Shown: positions 36,370 to 45,304 of the stretch, in pieces
How positions within the stretch are numbered: position 1 is the first letter of the stretch
Layout of the letters: each line of letters begins with the position of its first letter
Source: Lachnospiraceae bacterium
Lineage (GTDB): Bacteria; Bacillota; Clostridia; Lachnospirales; Lachnospiraceae
Direction: 5' to 3'
Assembly (NCBI GenBank): GCA_022790855.1
Contig: JAAVYA010000006.1
Span: forward strand, 111,510 to 175,509
DNA: 64,000 nt
The notes under the pieces: model-generated
The model's input: only the letters and a program-made list of their open reading frames with translations
Databases searched by the model: none
Told to the model about the DNA's origin: nothing
Made by a program: the position numbers and the translations under genes

Positions 36370-36780
36370 TTAATGAATAGTGACATCCATCTCGGCCGCC
36401 TCTTCTCCTATGATCGTTACCACTACACGGTTGGGAAGGCATACAATGGTCTCTCCCACATGGGAAATAGCTGCCTGCCGGACACAAAGCTTGTCCGGAC
36501 AATCAGCCTGAACCATGTCCGCTTTGCCGTCTGCGATCACCAGATCATTGACCGTTTCTTTTCCGCCCCTGGAAGTCTTGGAAGTGATAGGAACCTTCTG
36601 TTCTTCTTTTAATGAATACGTTCCATAAAGCTCTCCGTCCACCGTAACCTCCACCATGGCTCCTTTTTCTTGGTGACCAAACCAAAACCAGGTTAAAAGT
36701 CCCAAAGCAGCGCTTAAAAGGATCAACAGCAATATAAAATCTCGTTTATTTAATTTACGCAGTTGTAATCGGTTTTCCAT
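36370..36780 (-). CDS. NusG domain II-containing extracytoplasmic protein (EetA-like)
   Basis: A 136-residue protein with an N-terminal membrane anchor (DFILLLILLSAALGLLTWFWF) and a NusG-domain-II fold outside. Visible are VEVTVDGELYGTYSL, the two-Cys region DCPDKLCVRQAAISHVGETI and CLPNRVVVTIIG. It has no role in transcription; the family accompanies Gx transporters and ApbE in extracellular electron transfer or flavinylation gene sets. It overlaps the miaB 3' end by 26 bp. Confidence 0.87.
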   Translation of the reverse strand: MENRLQLRKLNKRDFILLLILLSAALGLLTWFWFGHQEKGAMVEVTVDGELYGTYSLKEEQKVPITSKTSRGGKETVNDLVIADGKADMVQADCPDKLCVRQAAISHVGETIVCLPNRVVVTIIGEEAAEMDVTIH

Positions 36781-38209
36781 AATAATAAAATCCTTTGCAC
36801 TCTTCCAAAGTCACGTCTACGAAAGTCCCAATCATGGAAGCATCCCCAGGGATGTGTACTACGGAATTATTTCCAAGCCTTCCGGTTACAAGGGAAGGGT
36901 CATGAGAATTTACTTCCTCCACCAGAATGGTACGTACCTGCCCGGTAAGACGTTTGGCCCGTTGGGCAGAAATTTCCTGTACTTCTCGGAGCAATCTGTC
37001 AAATCTGTTTTTTACAATTTCTTCCGGAATCTGATCTTCCATGGAAGCAGCCGGTGTTCCTGTGCGTTTGGAATAAATGAAAGTAAAGGCGCTGTCAAAG
37101 CCCACTTTCCGTACTACATCCATGGTATCTTCAAAATCTTCCTCTGTCTCTCCCGGAAATCCTACAATGATATCAGTAGTCAAGGATAGATGGGGAATCG
37201 CTTCCCGCAGCCGCCCAGCCAAATCCAGGTACTGTTCCTTGGTATAGCGGCGGTTCATTTTTTCTAAAATCCTGGAGCTGCCGGATTGCATGGGAAGATG
37301 AAGGTGATTGCATATTTTTTTGGAAGACGCCATCACCCGGATCAATTCCAGGGATAAATCTTTTGGATGGGAGGTCATAAAGCGGATCCTCTTAATCTCG
37401 TCTATTTTCTCGATCTCAGTAAGCAATTCTGCAAATGTTATAGGCTCTTTTAATGTCTTGCCGTAAGAATTTACATTTTGCCCCAGCAGCATGATCTCCA
37501 CTACCCCATCTCTTGCCAGTTGTTTCACTTCCCGCAGGATATCTTTGGGGCTGCGGCTTCTCTCCCTGCCCCGGACATAGGGAACGATACAATAGCTGCA
37601 AAAATTATTGCAGCCAAACATAATATTCACACCGGACTTAAAGGTGTATTTCCGTTCCACCGGAAGTTCCTCCACAATCTGTTCCGTTCCCTCCCAAAGT
37701 TCTATGACCATTTTATCTGCCTCTAATGCGGATGCAAGCAGTTCCGGAAACTTGTACAGATTGTGGGTTCCAAATACCAGATCTACAAAGGGATAACTTT
37801 TTTGAATCCGCTGGGCCACATGAGGCTCCTGCATCATACATCCGCAAAGAGCGATTTTCATATGGGGATGTGTTTTTTTATAGGCGTTCAGATAGCCTAA
37901 TCGTCCGTATACTTTATTGTTGGCGTTTTCCCGCACGGTACAAGTATTATATATCACAAAATCTGCTTCCTCAGAATCTGTCACCTGGTAGCCTATATTT
38001 TCCAGGATTCCTGTAAGTTTCTCAGAATCCCGGGCGTTCATCTGACACCCGAATGTTGTCACACAAGCTTTGGGGAAACGCCCGTTTTTCTGTTCAAAGT
38101 CCTTCACCCACCTGCGGCATTTTGCCATAAAGTAGTACTGTCTGGACGGTTCCTCTGCAGGCAGCTCTGAATTTATATCTATTATATCTAAATCAATTTC
38201 ATTATACAT
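36755..38209 (-). CDS. miaB: tRNA-2-methylthio-N6-dimethylallyladenosine synthase MiaB
   Basis: Radical SAM methylthiotransferase acting on i6A37 of tRNAs. The 484-residue protein has UPF0004 (VTTFGCQMNARDSEKLTGIL, NTCTVRENANNKVYG), the radical SAM cluster FGCNNFCSYCIVPYVRGRE and the TRAM domain at the end. An extension of about 55 residues precedes the first domain, as in many Clostridia. The start at 38209 is tentative; an in-frame ATG at 38248 is 13 codons upstream. Confidence 0.95.
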   Translation of the reverse strand: MYNEIDLDIIDINSELPAEEPSRQYYFMAKCRRWVKDFEQKNGRFPKACVTTFGCQMNARDSEKLTGILENIGYQVTDSEEADFVIYNTCTVRENANNKVYGRLGYLNAYKKTHPHMKIALCGCMMQEPHVAQRIQKSYPFVDLVFGTHNLYKFPELLASALEADKMVIELWEGTEQIVEELPVERKYTFKSGVNIMFGCNNFCSYCIVPYVRGRERSRSPKDILREVKQLARDGVVEIMLLGQNVNSYGKTLKEPITFAELLTEIEKIDEIKRIRFMTSHPKDLSLELIRVMASSKKICNHLHLPMQSGSSRILEKMNRRYTKEQYLDLAGRLREAIPHLSLTTDIIVGFPGETEEDFEDTMDVVRKVGFDSAFTFIYSKRTGTPAASMEDQIPEEIVKNRFDRLLREVQEISAQRAKRLTGQVRTILVEEVNSHDPSLVTGRLGNNSVVHIPGDASMIGTFVDVTLEECKGFYYYGKPITTA

Positions 38210-38285
38210 TTCTCTTGACTTTTTTCCTTTCTGTCGTATAATCATCAAAAAGAAGCGGGGTTTTTACCGTACGGCTTTATGGCTT

Positions 38286-38390
38286 CTAATTCCACGGTTC
38301 CGGGATTACTTCAGATAGAAACTTTGCAATCACTCTATACAAAGTATCAATATCTTTTTCCGGAACCAATTCTATCAAATTTTTTAACAT
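38286..38390 (-). CDS. Possible 34-residue peptide
   Basis: A short frame MLKNLIELVPEKDIDTLYRV continuing to FLSEVIPEPWN. Its sequence looks protein-like (amphipathic helix, acidic tail) and resembles C-terminal parts of small antitoxin-like proteins in Lachnospiraceae, but there is no clear SD. It could be a genuine small gene or the remnant of a longer one. Confidence 0.3.
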   Translation of the reverse strand: MLKNLIELVPEKDIDTLYRVIAKFLSEVIPEPWN

Positions 38391-38436
38391 CTATTCGCTC
38401 ATATTGCAATAAGTTTCCCTCTTTTCAAAATCTTGT

Positions 38437-39609
38437 TTACTTAAACATTTGGGCAGCCCAGGCAAAGGGAAAATTGACCATAATTTTTACCCCTGTTTCC
38501 AACGCCCGCTCGTCAAACATCACATCCGGATTATGAAGCATAGGGCTTCCTGGCTTTCCGGCGCCTATCCAGCAAAAAAAGGAGGGAACCTTCTCTGCGA
38601 TATAAGAAAAATCTTCACTGCCGGAAAAAGGCATATCGGCCCGTGTCACATGATCCTCTCCCAAAATTTCCACAAGGGAAGGAGCCATGATCTTGGCAAG
38701 ATGCGGATCTACTCTTAAGGAAGGCGTCAGCAATGTTTCTACTTCCCCCTTGGCATGGAACACAGCCGCCTCTCCTTCTACAATCTCGCGAATCCGCTTG
38801 ATCAGATATTCTCCCAGTTCAGGATCAAAACACCGCAGCGTTCCAGCCATTTCACAATATTCCGGTATAATATTCGGATTTTGCTGACTTCCGGCATGCA
38901 TAGAACAAAGGGCAAAGATCCCGGTATCAAATCCTCCCACTTCCCGCTGAATCAAACCTCCCAATGTGTTATATATGCCATTTGCCGCCGCCAGGGCGTT
39001 GACCGTTTCCTCCGGCTTGGAGCTATGACCTCCTTTTCCCCATACTTTGATATAAATATCATAGATGGCAGAGGTTGCGACACCGGGGCAATAGCTGCAT
39101 GTTCCCGGTTCCATATCCGGGTTGACATGAAGGGCCGCCGCCGCATCTACATGGGGATGTTCCAGCAGTCCGTCTTTGATCATGGTCTCGGCTCCCGTTC
39201 CTACTTCTTCCCCTGGCTGAAACGCCAGCTTTACACGACAGGGAAGCTGTGCTTCATGTTGCTTTAACACCTGGGCAGTTCCCAGTAAAATCGCCGTATG
39301 AAGGTCATGGCCACATGCATGCATATTTCCATTGCGGGAACAAAATGGCAGTGTCTTTGGCTCAGGAACCTGCAAAGCATCCATATCCGCCCGCAAAAGC
39401 AGTGTTTTTTCTCCCTGCCCTAAGGTGACAGCTATCCCGCAGCCTGCAAGTCTTTCCGGCCGCAGCCCTAACTCCCATAACGATTTTTCCACGTAAGCAG
39501 ATGTTTCGGGCAGCGCAAGGCCAAGCTCCGGAATCTGGTGCAGCGCCCTCCGGTGGGCTATTACATGGTCGATTACATTATGTATACTTTGCATTAGAGC
39601 CTCTGTCAT
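38437..39609 (-). CDS. M20 family amidohydrolase
   Basis: A 390-residue metal-dependent hydrolase of the aminoacylase/hippurate hydrolase group. The N-terminal RRALHQIPELGL, metal ligands in HACGHDLHTAILLG, catalytic Glu in FQPGEEVGTGAETMI, the lid-domain sequence GKGGHSSKPEETVNALAAA and the final metal ligand region FSGSEDFSYIAEKVP are all present. It releases the acyl group from an N-acyl amino acid or similar amide; the substrate is unknown. It is monocistronic, with a near-consensus promoter. Confidence 0.92.
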   Translation of the reverse strand: MTEALMQSIHNVIDHVIAHRRALHQIPELGLALPETSAYVEKSLWELGLRPERLAGCGIAVTLGQGEKTLLLRADMDALQVPEPKTLPFCSRNGNMHACGHDLHTAILLGTAQVLKQHEAQLPCRVKLAFQPGEEVGTGAETMIKDGLLEHPHVDAAAALHVNPDMEPGTCSYCPGVATSAIYDIYIKVWGKGGHSSKPEETVNALAAANGIYNTLGGLIQREVGGFDTGIFALCSMHAGSQQNPNIIPEYCEMAGTLRCFDPELGEYLIKRIREIVEGEAAVFHAKGEVETLLTPSLRVDPHLAKIMAPSLVEILGEDHVTRADMPFSGSEDFSYIAEKVPSFFCWIGAGKPGSPMLHNPDVMFDERALETGVKIMVNFPFAWAAQMFK

Positions 39610-39678
39610 AACAACTTCCTCCTGCTTTTTATTCTATATTGTCACCATGGAATCTTCATATTTATTCTTGACAGAACA

Positions 39679-39707
39679 AGTATACGATATTTCTTCTTTA
39701 TCGTCAA
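39679..39707 (-). promoter_or_regulatory. Sigma-A type promoter of the M20 amidohydrolase
   Basis: TTGACG (39702-39707) and TATACT (39679-39684) with a 17-bp spacer. The 317-bp gap 39610-39926 holds this promoter, the terminator at 39764-39795 and a small GAACTT/AAGTTC hairpin near 39877; I see no gene in it. Confidence 0.75.
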
Positions 39708-39763
39708 TCATATATATTACTTCGCCAGAAGGCTATTTTATATAACGTAAAAATAAAATCGCA

Positions 39764-39795
39764 AAATGCGCGGAAAAGTTTCTTTCCACGCATTT
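39764..39795 (-). terminator. Terminator downstream of the lipoprotein/DltD-like operon
   Basis: A 13-bp stem (arms 39764-39776 and 39783-39795) pairs fully, with one G.U wobble, only as minus-strand RNA, and a T-rich tract follows in that direction. It lies about 130 bp after the lipoprotein stop. Confidence 0.7.
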
Positions 39796-39926
39796 AAGCA
39801 GGATTGCAAAATATAATAATTTAGGTCTGTGGGAGTTGTCCTGATCAAACCATTTCAGCAACTGCAAGACCGATGAACTTGACGAAGTTCTTTTGAAAAG
39901 CATGAAATTTCGATAGAACCGGCTCC

Positions 39927-40535
39927 TCAGGGACAGCATACCGGCGCCTGAGTCTGCTGATCTACCTCTTGCTTAGGCCAATTTTTCTGGAATTCAATAC
40001 CAGTGACTCGCTCTCCTTCCATCCATATGTTCAAAGCCATATCGCCTTTTTTGAATTTCATGAGTCCCTGTACATCTCCGTTATCATTTCCATATGCCTT
40101 TAACACATCATTTTTTACAGATCCAAGTCCTATGCCTTCTGCAGTAGTAATCGTGTCTTCCGTGATGGAAATATAAGCAATCAGATGTTTTCCATCTTTT
40201 TCATATGTACTGAAACTATATCCCGGATATCTGTAATATTTCTCTAACCCCATAGAAACACAGCTTTCCCCTTCAAAATATTCTTCTGGTTCTCCCAATG
40301 CTTCTACCACAGTCTCCGAATCCATATTAATCCCAAACTGAACGCCGTTTACATCTATCATATAGCTCTCTGTGGAGCCCTCCTTTTCTTCCGGATCCTC
40401 CTGGCCGTCTGCCTTTTGACTGCCGCTCTCTTTCGGTTCCTCCTTACCTGAACCACATCCTAAGGCCATAGCTGCCAAAAGAAGACAGGCCAGATACATA
40501 AATACGATTTTTTTCTTATTATTCCACTGTTTCAT
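39927..40535 (-). CDS. Lipoprotein of unknown function
   Basis: A 202-residue exported protein with a type II signal peptide (KKKIVFMYLACLLL, lipobox AMALGC with Cys at about 27). A Gly/Glu/Lys-rich linker and an SmpA/BamE-like beta domain follow (VNGVQFGINMDSETVVEALG, LGSVKNDVLKAYGNDNGDVQ). The domain pattern of repeated alpha-beta units with a Gly-x-x-x-xx-V motif is common in Firmicutes lipoproteins. It overlaps the 3' end of the SGNH gene by 17 bp; SD GGAGGAG at good distance. It may attach the upstream DltD-like enzyme's pathway to the envelope, but that is inference. Confidence 0.75.
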   Translation of the reverse strand: MKQWNNKKKIVFMYLACLLLAAMALGCGSGKEEPKESGSQKADGQEDPEEKEGSTESYMIDVNGVQFGINMDSETVVEALGEPEEYFEGESCVSMGLEKYYRYPGYSFSTYEKDGKHLIAYISITEDTITTAEGIGLGSVKNDVLKAYGNDNGDVQGLMKFKKGDMALNIWMEGERVTGIEFQKNWPKQEVDQQTQAPVCCP

Positions 40536-41583
40536 TTTTGCTCTCCTCCAATTCATACTGTTTTGTTTGTTGCAATATTTCTTCCTGATACCGCTTTCGT
40601 TTCTCTGCCCATCTCTGTTCTAAGGCTTCTTCTCCCCGTCGGCTCAACAGCCCGCAGTCTTCTGCCAGCAGATTTCCCAGGTAAACAGACAGCTTTTCCG
40701 CTCCATACAAATTCAGATGAAGCCCGCCGTCATACGTATCTTTGGAATAATCAAGGCCAATCTCCTCCGCTGCATCCAAGAGATTATAATACTTTAATCC
40801 ATACCTTCTGGCATAGGCGTTGATCTGGTCGTCCCATTCCTCATACCAATAGGGATAAAGACTGGGCGCCTTTACAAGAACAAGCATGACCCCTTTTTCC
40901 TGACAAAGGATTCTCAAACGCTCCAGATAATCCCAGGCCCTAAAACTAAAGCTGTAATCCTCCAAATGTTTTCCAGGAGGGATAAATGCTGCCGGACGCA
41001 CATCCAGGCGCATATAGTACCCGTTATGGGTGATTTTTTTTCCTTTCCAAAAATACCGGATATCCTCCCAGGTCAATTCCGACCATCGGGAATGATACCG
41101 AAGCAGTGGAAAGACATATTCTATAAAATGCTCTTCCTGGGTCATTGAGGCCCATATGGCGTCCGCTTTATAGGGAGACCAGCGCATCCTGTCCAATGTC
41201 ATGCGGTTATAAGCTTCCCGCTGGGGCGTCCCATATTTCATGGACAATACGCTGAATACCACCACCTTCGGCGTCTCGTAGGAAAAGGTTTCTTCTGCCA
41301 GATAATAAGACTGCCAGATTAACTGTTGGGCAGAGCCCCGAATATAGCTGTTGATTCCATACTGCTCCCACAGCACCATAGGAGAAATATTTTCATATAA
41401 TTCACAATCCCCGATAAAAATCACATCATGATCTTTTACTTCTGGATAATATTCGGCCACCATGGCTCCCTCTGGAGCAGTCACCGCATATTTTGGAACT
41501 AAAAGCCGCTGAAGAAAAGCCAATACGGCCACAACCAAAGCTGCGGATTGTATTCCTCTTCGGATTTTCCTTTTACGGCTCAT
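40519..41583 (-). CDS. SGNH/GDSL hydrolase-fold membrane protein (DltD-like) with Cys in the nucleophile position
   Basis: A 354-residue protein with one N-terminal membrane helix (about 9-28) and an extracellular SGNH fold. Block I reads VIFIGDCELYENISP, so Cys60 stands where GDS-type enzymes have Ser. The His/Asp block is DGGLHLNLYGAEKLS near residue 285. The conserved central part includes YIRGSAQQLIWQSYYLAEE. Proteins of this sort transfer or hydrolyse acyl groups on envelope polymers, as DltD does. It lies 40 bp downstream of an acyl carrier protein gene, supporting a Dlt-like process. Calling it hydrolase is uncertain. Confidence 0.75.
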   Translation of the reverse strand: MSRKRKIRRGIQSAALVVAVLAFLQRLLVPKYAVTAPEGAMVAEYYPEVKDHDVIFIGDCELYENISPMVLWEQYGINSYIRGSAQQLIWQSYYLAEETFSYETPKVVVFSVLSMKYGTPQREAYNRMTLDRMRWSPYKADAIWASMTQEEHFIEYVFPLLRYHSRWSELTWEDIRYFWKGKKITHNGYYMRLDVRPAAFIPPGKHLEDYSFSFRAWDYLERLRILCQEKGVMLVLVKAPSLYPYWYEEWDDQINAYARRYGLKYYNLLDAAEEIGLDYSKDTYDGGLHLNLYGAEKLSVYLGNLLAEDCGLLSRRGEEALEQRWAEKRKRYQEEILQQTKQYELEESKNETVE

Positions 41584-41623
41584 GGCTTTCTCTCCCTCCT
41601 GTAAATGAAAGCGGTATCAAATT

Positions 41624-41890
41624 TTATTCCTCTTCCATCAATTCCAATATCATTTCAGATAACGCATTTGCAGAATTAAAATACTGGGGCAAAATCCGCT
41701 CTGCCGGTACTACGACGTCAAATTCCTCCCGGATTTGCGTGACCAATGTAATGATATCAAAGGAATCTAAAATTCTCTCATCTACCAAAGCTAAGCTTTC
41801 CACTTCCATATCCGGGTGAAGCTCCAACAGGATCTCCACAATCCCTTCTCGGATTTCCTCCAGTTCTTGGAATCTTTCTTCTCGTTCCAT
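41624..41890 (-). CDS. Acyl carrier protein (DltC-like)
   Basis: An 88-residue acidic helical protein with the phosphopantetheine attachment motif LDSFDIITLV (Ser43). The DSF context and Val-rich helix II resemble D-alanyl carrier protein DltC more than fatty-acid ACP (DSLD). No adenylation (DltA) or MBOAT (DltB) gene is adjacent in this window. It is 15 bp after the racemase gene and has SD GGAGGG. Confidence 0.85.
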   Translation of the reverse strand: MEREERFQELEEIREGIVEILLELHPDMEVESLALVDERILDSFDIITLVTQIREEFDVVVPAERILPQYFNSANALSEMILELMEEE

Positions 41891-41905
41891 GTTCTCTTCC
41901 CTCCT

Positions 41906-42610
41906 TCAGATCTCATATGATTTCCCAAGTTTCCCACAGAGCTGCACCGTCCGCCTTGCCAATATAGCTAAAGCATCCATACAATTCGGCTCCCCGCCAA
42001 GCTGACGGGCAATCACAGATAATTCCGTGCAGCCCAAAAGCACCTTTTGAGCCCCTGCATCTTTAAGTTTTCCTATTACTTTAAAAAAACGTTCCGGCTC
42101 CGGAGGCCTCCCGGCTTTTACGTCCTGATAAATCAAATGCATGACGTCCTGCTGCTCCTTTTCTTCCGGTACAAGCACTTTCATTCCCGCCAGTTCTAAC
42201 TCCTTTTGTAACAATCCTGCTTTTACGGTGCCGTCTGCGGCCATCAAGCCTATTTTGCTGATCTGACGGTCTTTTAAATACCAGGCGATCTCCCCGAAAT
42301 TATCCATGACCGGAACGGGAATTTGTTCCGATAGTTCTTGATAAAAACAGCCTGCCGTAATGCATGGAACCACGATAAAATCTGCGCCGTGTTCCGCCAG
42401 CTTCCTGCCCACAGCCGCCATGGAAACAGCAGGACTCTCCCTGGATGTACCAAGAATATAACTGCTTCGGTCCGAAATCTTAGGACAGGAATGAATCAAT
42501 AATTCTATATGTTCTTGATCAGTCCTGGCTTCTGTCATCTCTGTCACCATCTGATAAAACAGAGCGGTGGCCATGGGCCCTAAGCCGCCTATCACTCCCA
42601 AACATTTCAC
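41906..42610 (-). CDS. Aspartate/glutamate racemase family protein
   Basis: A 234-residue cofactor-independent racemase-fold enzyme. It has N-terminal GVIGGLGPMATALFYQ, a first catalytic Cys in VPCITAG (Cys83, where the common motif is PCNTAH) and a second Cys in LLGCTELS (Cys194). The Asn to Ile and His to Gly changes next to the first Cys make the exact substrate uncertain. A GTG start at 42610 is chosen because AAGGAG lies 7 bp upstream; an ATG-containing extension of 22 codons is less likely. It is the first gene of racemase-ACP-DltD-like-lipoprotein. Confidence 0.82.
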   Translation of the reverse strand: MKCLGVIGGLGPMATALFYQMVTEMTEARTDQEHIELLIHSCPKISDRSSYILGTSRESPAVSMAAVGRKLAEHGADFIVVPCITAGCFYQELSEQIPVPVMDNFGEIAWYLKDRQISKIGLMAADGTVKAGLLQKELELAGMKVLVPEEKEQQDVMHLIYQDVKAGRPPEPERFFKVIGKLKDAGAQKVLLGCTELSVIARQLGGEPNCMDALAILARRTVQLCGKLGKSYEI

Positions 42611-42647
42611 TTTTTTCTCCTTCCTTTCTCTCCTCATTTTCAGACTC

Positions 42648-42676
42648 ATTTTAGCACTATAAAACTGATAATTCAA
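42648..42676 (-). promoter_or_regulatory. Sigma-A type promoter of the racemase-ACP-DltD-like operon
   Basis: TTGAAT (42671-42676) and TAAAAT (42648-42653) with a 17-bp spacer, in a very A/T-rich 277-bp gap that also holds the proA terminator. Confidence 0.6.
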
Positions 42677-42810
42677 TTATTTTACTATAATTTTCAATTA
42701 ATTTACAGTTTTTTATCTGTTTAACGTGGAAAAACATACAATTTTTTTACAATTTTACATTTTAAATACAAAAGCAAAACATTCCGCAAAAAATAAAAGC
42801 ACAAACATAA

Positions 42811-42860
42811 AAATAACCATCCTCTTCTTAATCATAATGATAAGAAGGCGATGGTTATTT
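42811..42860 (-). terminator. Terminator of the proB-proA operon
   Basis: Arms around 42811-42830 (AAATAACCATC, CTTCTTA) and 42841-42860 (TAAGAAG, GATGGTTATTT) form a bulged hairpin. On the minus strand it is followed by TTTTTATG, 28 bp after the proA stop. Confidence 0.65.
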
Positions 42861-42887
42861 ATCATCCGCTCTATTCGTACTTACTTT

Positions 42888-44132
42888 CTACTCTCTAATC
42901 TGCCCATTTCCATAGATAATATATTTCGTACTGGTAAGGGCCGTAAGCCCCATGGGTCCTCTGGCATGAAGCTTTTGCGTACTGATGCCGATTTCCGCCC
43001 CAAAACCAAACTCAAACCCGTCGGTAAACCTGGTAGACGCATTGACATAGACCGCAGCCGCGTCAATCTCATTCAAAAATTTCTGGGCATTGTCATAATC
43101 CTTAGTAATAATGGATTCGGAATGTCCAGTATTATAGCGATTGATATGGGAAATCGCTTCACCGATATCGGAAACTGTTTTTATAGAAATCACATAATCC
43201 AGATATTCTTTTCCCCAATCCGCTTCATCTGCTGCTTTCGCATCGGATAAAATGTTCTGGCACATTTCATCTCCTCGGATTTCCACATGCTTTTGAGACA
43301 AACGTTCTGCAAGCTTCGGCAAAATACGCCCGGCTGCTTTTTCATGAACCACCAGGGATTCACAAGCATTGCATACCCCGATCCGCTGGGTTTTTGCATT
43401 GAACACGATATCCGCCGCCATATCAGCATCGGCGGATTCATCAATATAAATATGGCAGTTTCCGGTTCCCGTCTCAATCACGGGAACGGTGGCCTGCTCC
43501 ACCACCGTGCGGATTAGTCCGGCGCCGCCCCTGGGGATCAAAACGTCCACATACTGATTCAGCTTCATAAAGGCCCTGGCGGTCTCTCGGCTGGTATCTT
43601 CGATCAGCTGTATGGCGGTCCTGGGAACGCCGTTTTTCTCACAGGCTTTCTGTAATACCTGGACAATGGCCCGGTTGGATTGGATGGCGTCGCTGCCCCC
43701 TTTTAATATCACTGCATTTCCCGTTTTGTGGCATAATCCAAACGCATCCGCCGTAACGTTGGGCCTGGCCTCGTAAATAATTCCCACCACTCCCAGAGGA
43801 ACCCGCTTCTGCCCGATGATCAGGCCGTTGGGACGCTGTTTCATGGAAAGTACTTCCCCCACCGGATCCTCCAGGGAAACAATCTGGCGCAGCCCCTCTG
43901 CCATCTGGACAATCCGTTCTTCGTGCAGCACAAGGCGGTCTACCAGCGCTTCTGGCATCTGGTTTTTTCGCGCTTTCTTTACATCCTCCTGGTTTGCCGC
44001 AAGCAGTTCTTTTTCCCGCTCCTTAAGCAAATCTGCTGCTGCCAGCAGCACACGATTCTTATCATCTGTCCCAAGCACCCGAAGCAGGGCTTCCGCTTCT
44101 TTCGCCTGAGCTCCAATTTGTTCTAATGTCAT
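42888..44132 (-). CDS. proA: Glutamate-5-semialdehyde dehydrogenase
   Basis: Second enzyme of proline synthesis: NADPH-dependent reduction of glutamyl-5-phosphate. The 414-residue protein has [20 protein letters not shown], the NAD-binding [12 protein letters not shown], and the catalytic Cys region [36 protein letters not shown] closes the chain. The start at 44132 replaces a 59-codon upstream extension that lies inside the DUF6483 gene. It is the last gene of proB-DUF896-5FCL-DUF6483-proA. Confidence 0.97.
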   Translation of the reverse strand: MTLEQIGAQAKEAEALLRVLGTDDKNRVLLAAADLLKEREKELLAANQEDVKKARKNQMPEALVDRLVLHEERIVQMAEGLRQIVSLEDPVGEVLSMKQRPNGLIIGQKRVPLGVVGIIYEARPNVTADAFGLCHKTGNAVILKGGSDAIQSNRAIVQVLQKACEKNGVPRTAIQLIEDTSRETARAFMKLNQYVDVLIPRGGAGLIRTVVEQATVPVIETGTGNCHIYIDESADADMAADIVFNAKTQRIGVCNACESLVVHEKAAGRILPKLAERLSQKHVEIRGDEMCQNILSDAKAADEADWGKEYLDYVISIKTVSDIGEAISHINRYNTGHSESIITKDYDNAQKFLNEIDAAAVYVNASTRFTDGFEFGFGAEIGISTQKLHARGPMGLTALTSTKYIIYGNGQIRE

Positions 44133-44151
44133 ATCTAATTCCCCTTTCTTT

Positions 44152-44553
44152 CTACACACATTTATCCTGCTCAGATGCTCCCAGGATCGCCTGCACCATC
44201 CCATCGTATCCGTACAGCTTCGCCGCTTCCAGGATTCCCTCGCTGATTTCCTCCCTGGAAAATTCCGCCTGCTCCAACTGTTCCTCCGTAAAGGTATTGA
44301 TATAATCATAAAAAAGTATCGCTGCCTGGAAGTTCTCCTGATTCACTCCGTCCAAGGTCTCCCACAGCAAATTTTCGGCCTCGTTGATCTTGCCCTCAGA
44401 CGCCAGAAGCTTGAACCTTTTATAATTCATTTCTAACTCTACGGACGCAAAACGGAGTTCCTCGTCTTTTTCCTCGTCCACATGAAACAGCAGCCGAAGC
44501 AGCATCCTGACGGCCTCGTGAATTATCCTCATCACATAATCATTTTCTACCAC
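44152..44553 (-). CDS. DUF6483 family helical protein
   Basis: A 133-residue acidic, all-helical protein ([58 protein letters not shown]). The Clostridia family with this N-terminus has been called DUF6483; no function is known. The helices at 40-90 look like a TPR-type repeat pair. The GTG start has GGAGG 11 bp upstream. It is embedded between 5-FCL and proA, so probably expressed with proline/folate genes. Confidence 0.7.
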   Translation of the reverse strand: MVENDYVMRIIHEAVRMLLRLLFHVDEEKDEELRFASVELEMNYKRFKLLASEGKINEAENLLWETLDGVNQENFQAAILFYDYINTFTEEQLEQAEFSREEISEGILEAAKLYGYDGMVQAILGASEQDKCV

Positions 44554-44555
44554 AG

Positions 44556-45101
44556 TCAGAAAAGCCTCCTCTCTGTCAAAAGATAATCCATGGGAATGTC
44601 ATAGGGCCCGGCCGGGATATGTTTTGCCAACTGCATTTCATAGGAAATCCCTATCCGGACGGCATTTGGCGCATGGGCTCCATATCGGTCGTAGTATCCC
44701 TTTCCATAGCCCATCCGGTTCTTTTTTTCATCAAATGCCACCCCAGGCACCAAGATCAGAGGAGCTTCTTCCTGCAAAAGCTCCTGGCTCACAGGCTCCA
44801 TCACATGAAAGGGGCCTTCCCGAAACGTGTCCAGACCACGCACCCGGTAAAAGCGTATCACTTCTCCTTCCGTTTTGGGAAACCCCACAGTTTTCCCAAA
44901 ATTCAAAGCTTTTTGCGCCGCGATCAGAAGATTCGCCTCATTCCCCAGAGGATAATAGCACAGGATGGTTTTTGCCTGGCAAAATAACGGAGAAGCTGTC
45001 AGAAGCTTTGTCATTGCCGCAGACCATTCCTGCACTTGTTTTCTGGATAAACCATCTCTTCTCTTTCGGTATGTCTGCCTAATTGGCTTTTTTTGTTCCA
45101 T
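44556..45101 (-). CDS. 5-formyltetrahydrofolate cyclo-ligase
   Basis: Converts 5-formyl-THF to 5,10-methenyl-THF with ATP. The 181-residue protein has N-terminal RQTYRKRRDGLSRKQV, the substrate/ATP region ILCYYPLGNEANL and the signature LILVPGVAFDEKKNRMGYGK followed by GYYDRYGA. It overlaps the end of the DUF896 gene. A TTG start seven codons upstream is open but GGGGAAAAAT fits the ATG. Confidence 0.94.
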   Translation of the reverse strand: MEQKKPIRQTYRKRRDGLSRKQVQEWSAAMTKLLTASPLFCQAKTILCYYPLGNEANLLIAAQKALNFGKTVGFPKTEGEVIRFYRVRGLDTFREGPFHVMEPVSQELLQEEAPLILVPGVAFDEKKNRMGYGKGYYDRYGAHAPNAVRIGISYEMQLAKHIPAGPYDIPMDYLLTERRLF

Positions 45102-45300
45102 ATTTTTCCCCAAGATTCTCAATACTTCCGTCGGGATTCACCACGTCGATCTTGTCTAATTGTCCCCGGAGGTTACGCCTGACTGCCGCCAGATATTCCT
45201 GCCGCAGCAGGGCCTGTTCCTGCTTTTCCTTCTCTGTCAGTCCCTCTGCTTTTGATTTTCTGGCCAATGCATTGATTCTGTCTATTTTTTCCTGATTCAT
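45079..45300 (-). CDS. DUF896 family protein (YnzC-like)
   Basis: A 73-residue helical-hairpin protein with the family pattern KIDRINALARKSKAEGLTEK, EKQEQALLRQEYLAAVRRNL and a DKIDVV segment. B. subtilis YnzC lies in the SOS-induced sulA/yneA operon; the molecular role is unknown. The start at 45300 is used instead of a longer frame that overlaps proB. It starts 4 bp after the proB stop. Confidence 0.9.
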   Translation of the reverse strand: MNQEKIDRINALARKSKAEGLTEKEKQEQALLRQEYLAAVRRNLRGQLDKIDVVNPDGSIENLGEKYGTKKAN

Positions 45301-45304
45301 AATG

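Noticed and set aside
39733..39939. Minus-strand frame of 68 codons in the gap after the lipoprotein gene
   Set aside because: Ser/Phe/Lys-rich low-complexity translation, no SD, and it runs through the terminator hairpin at 39764-39795.
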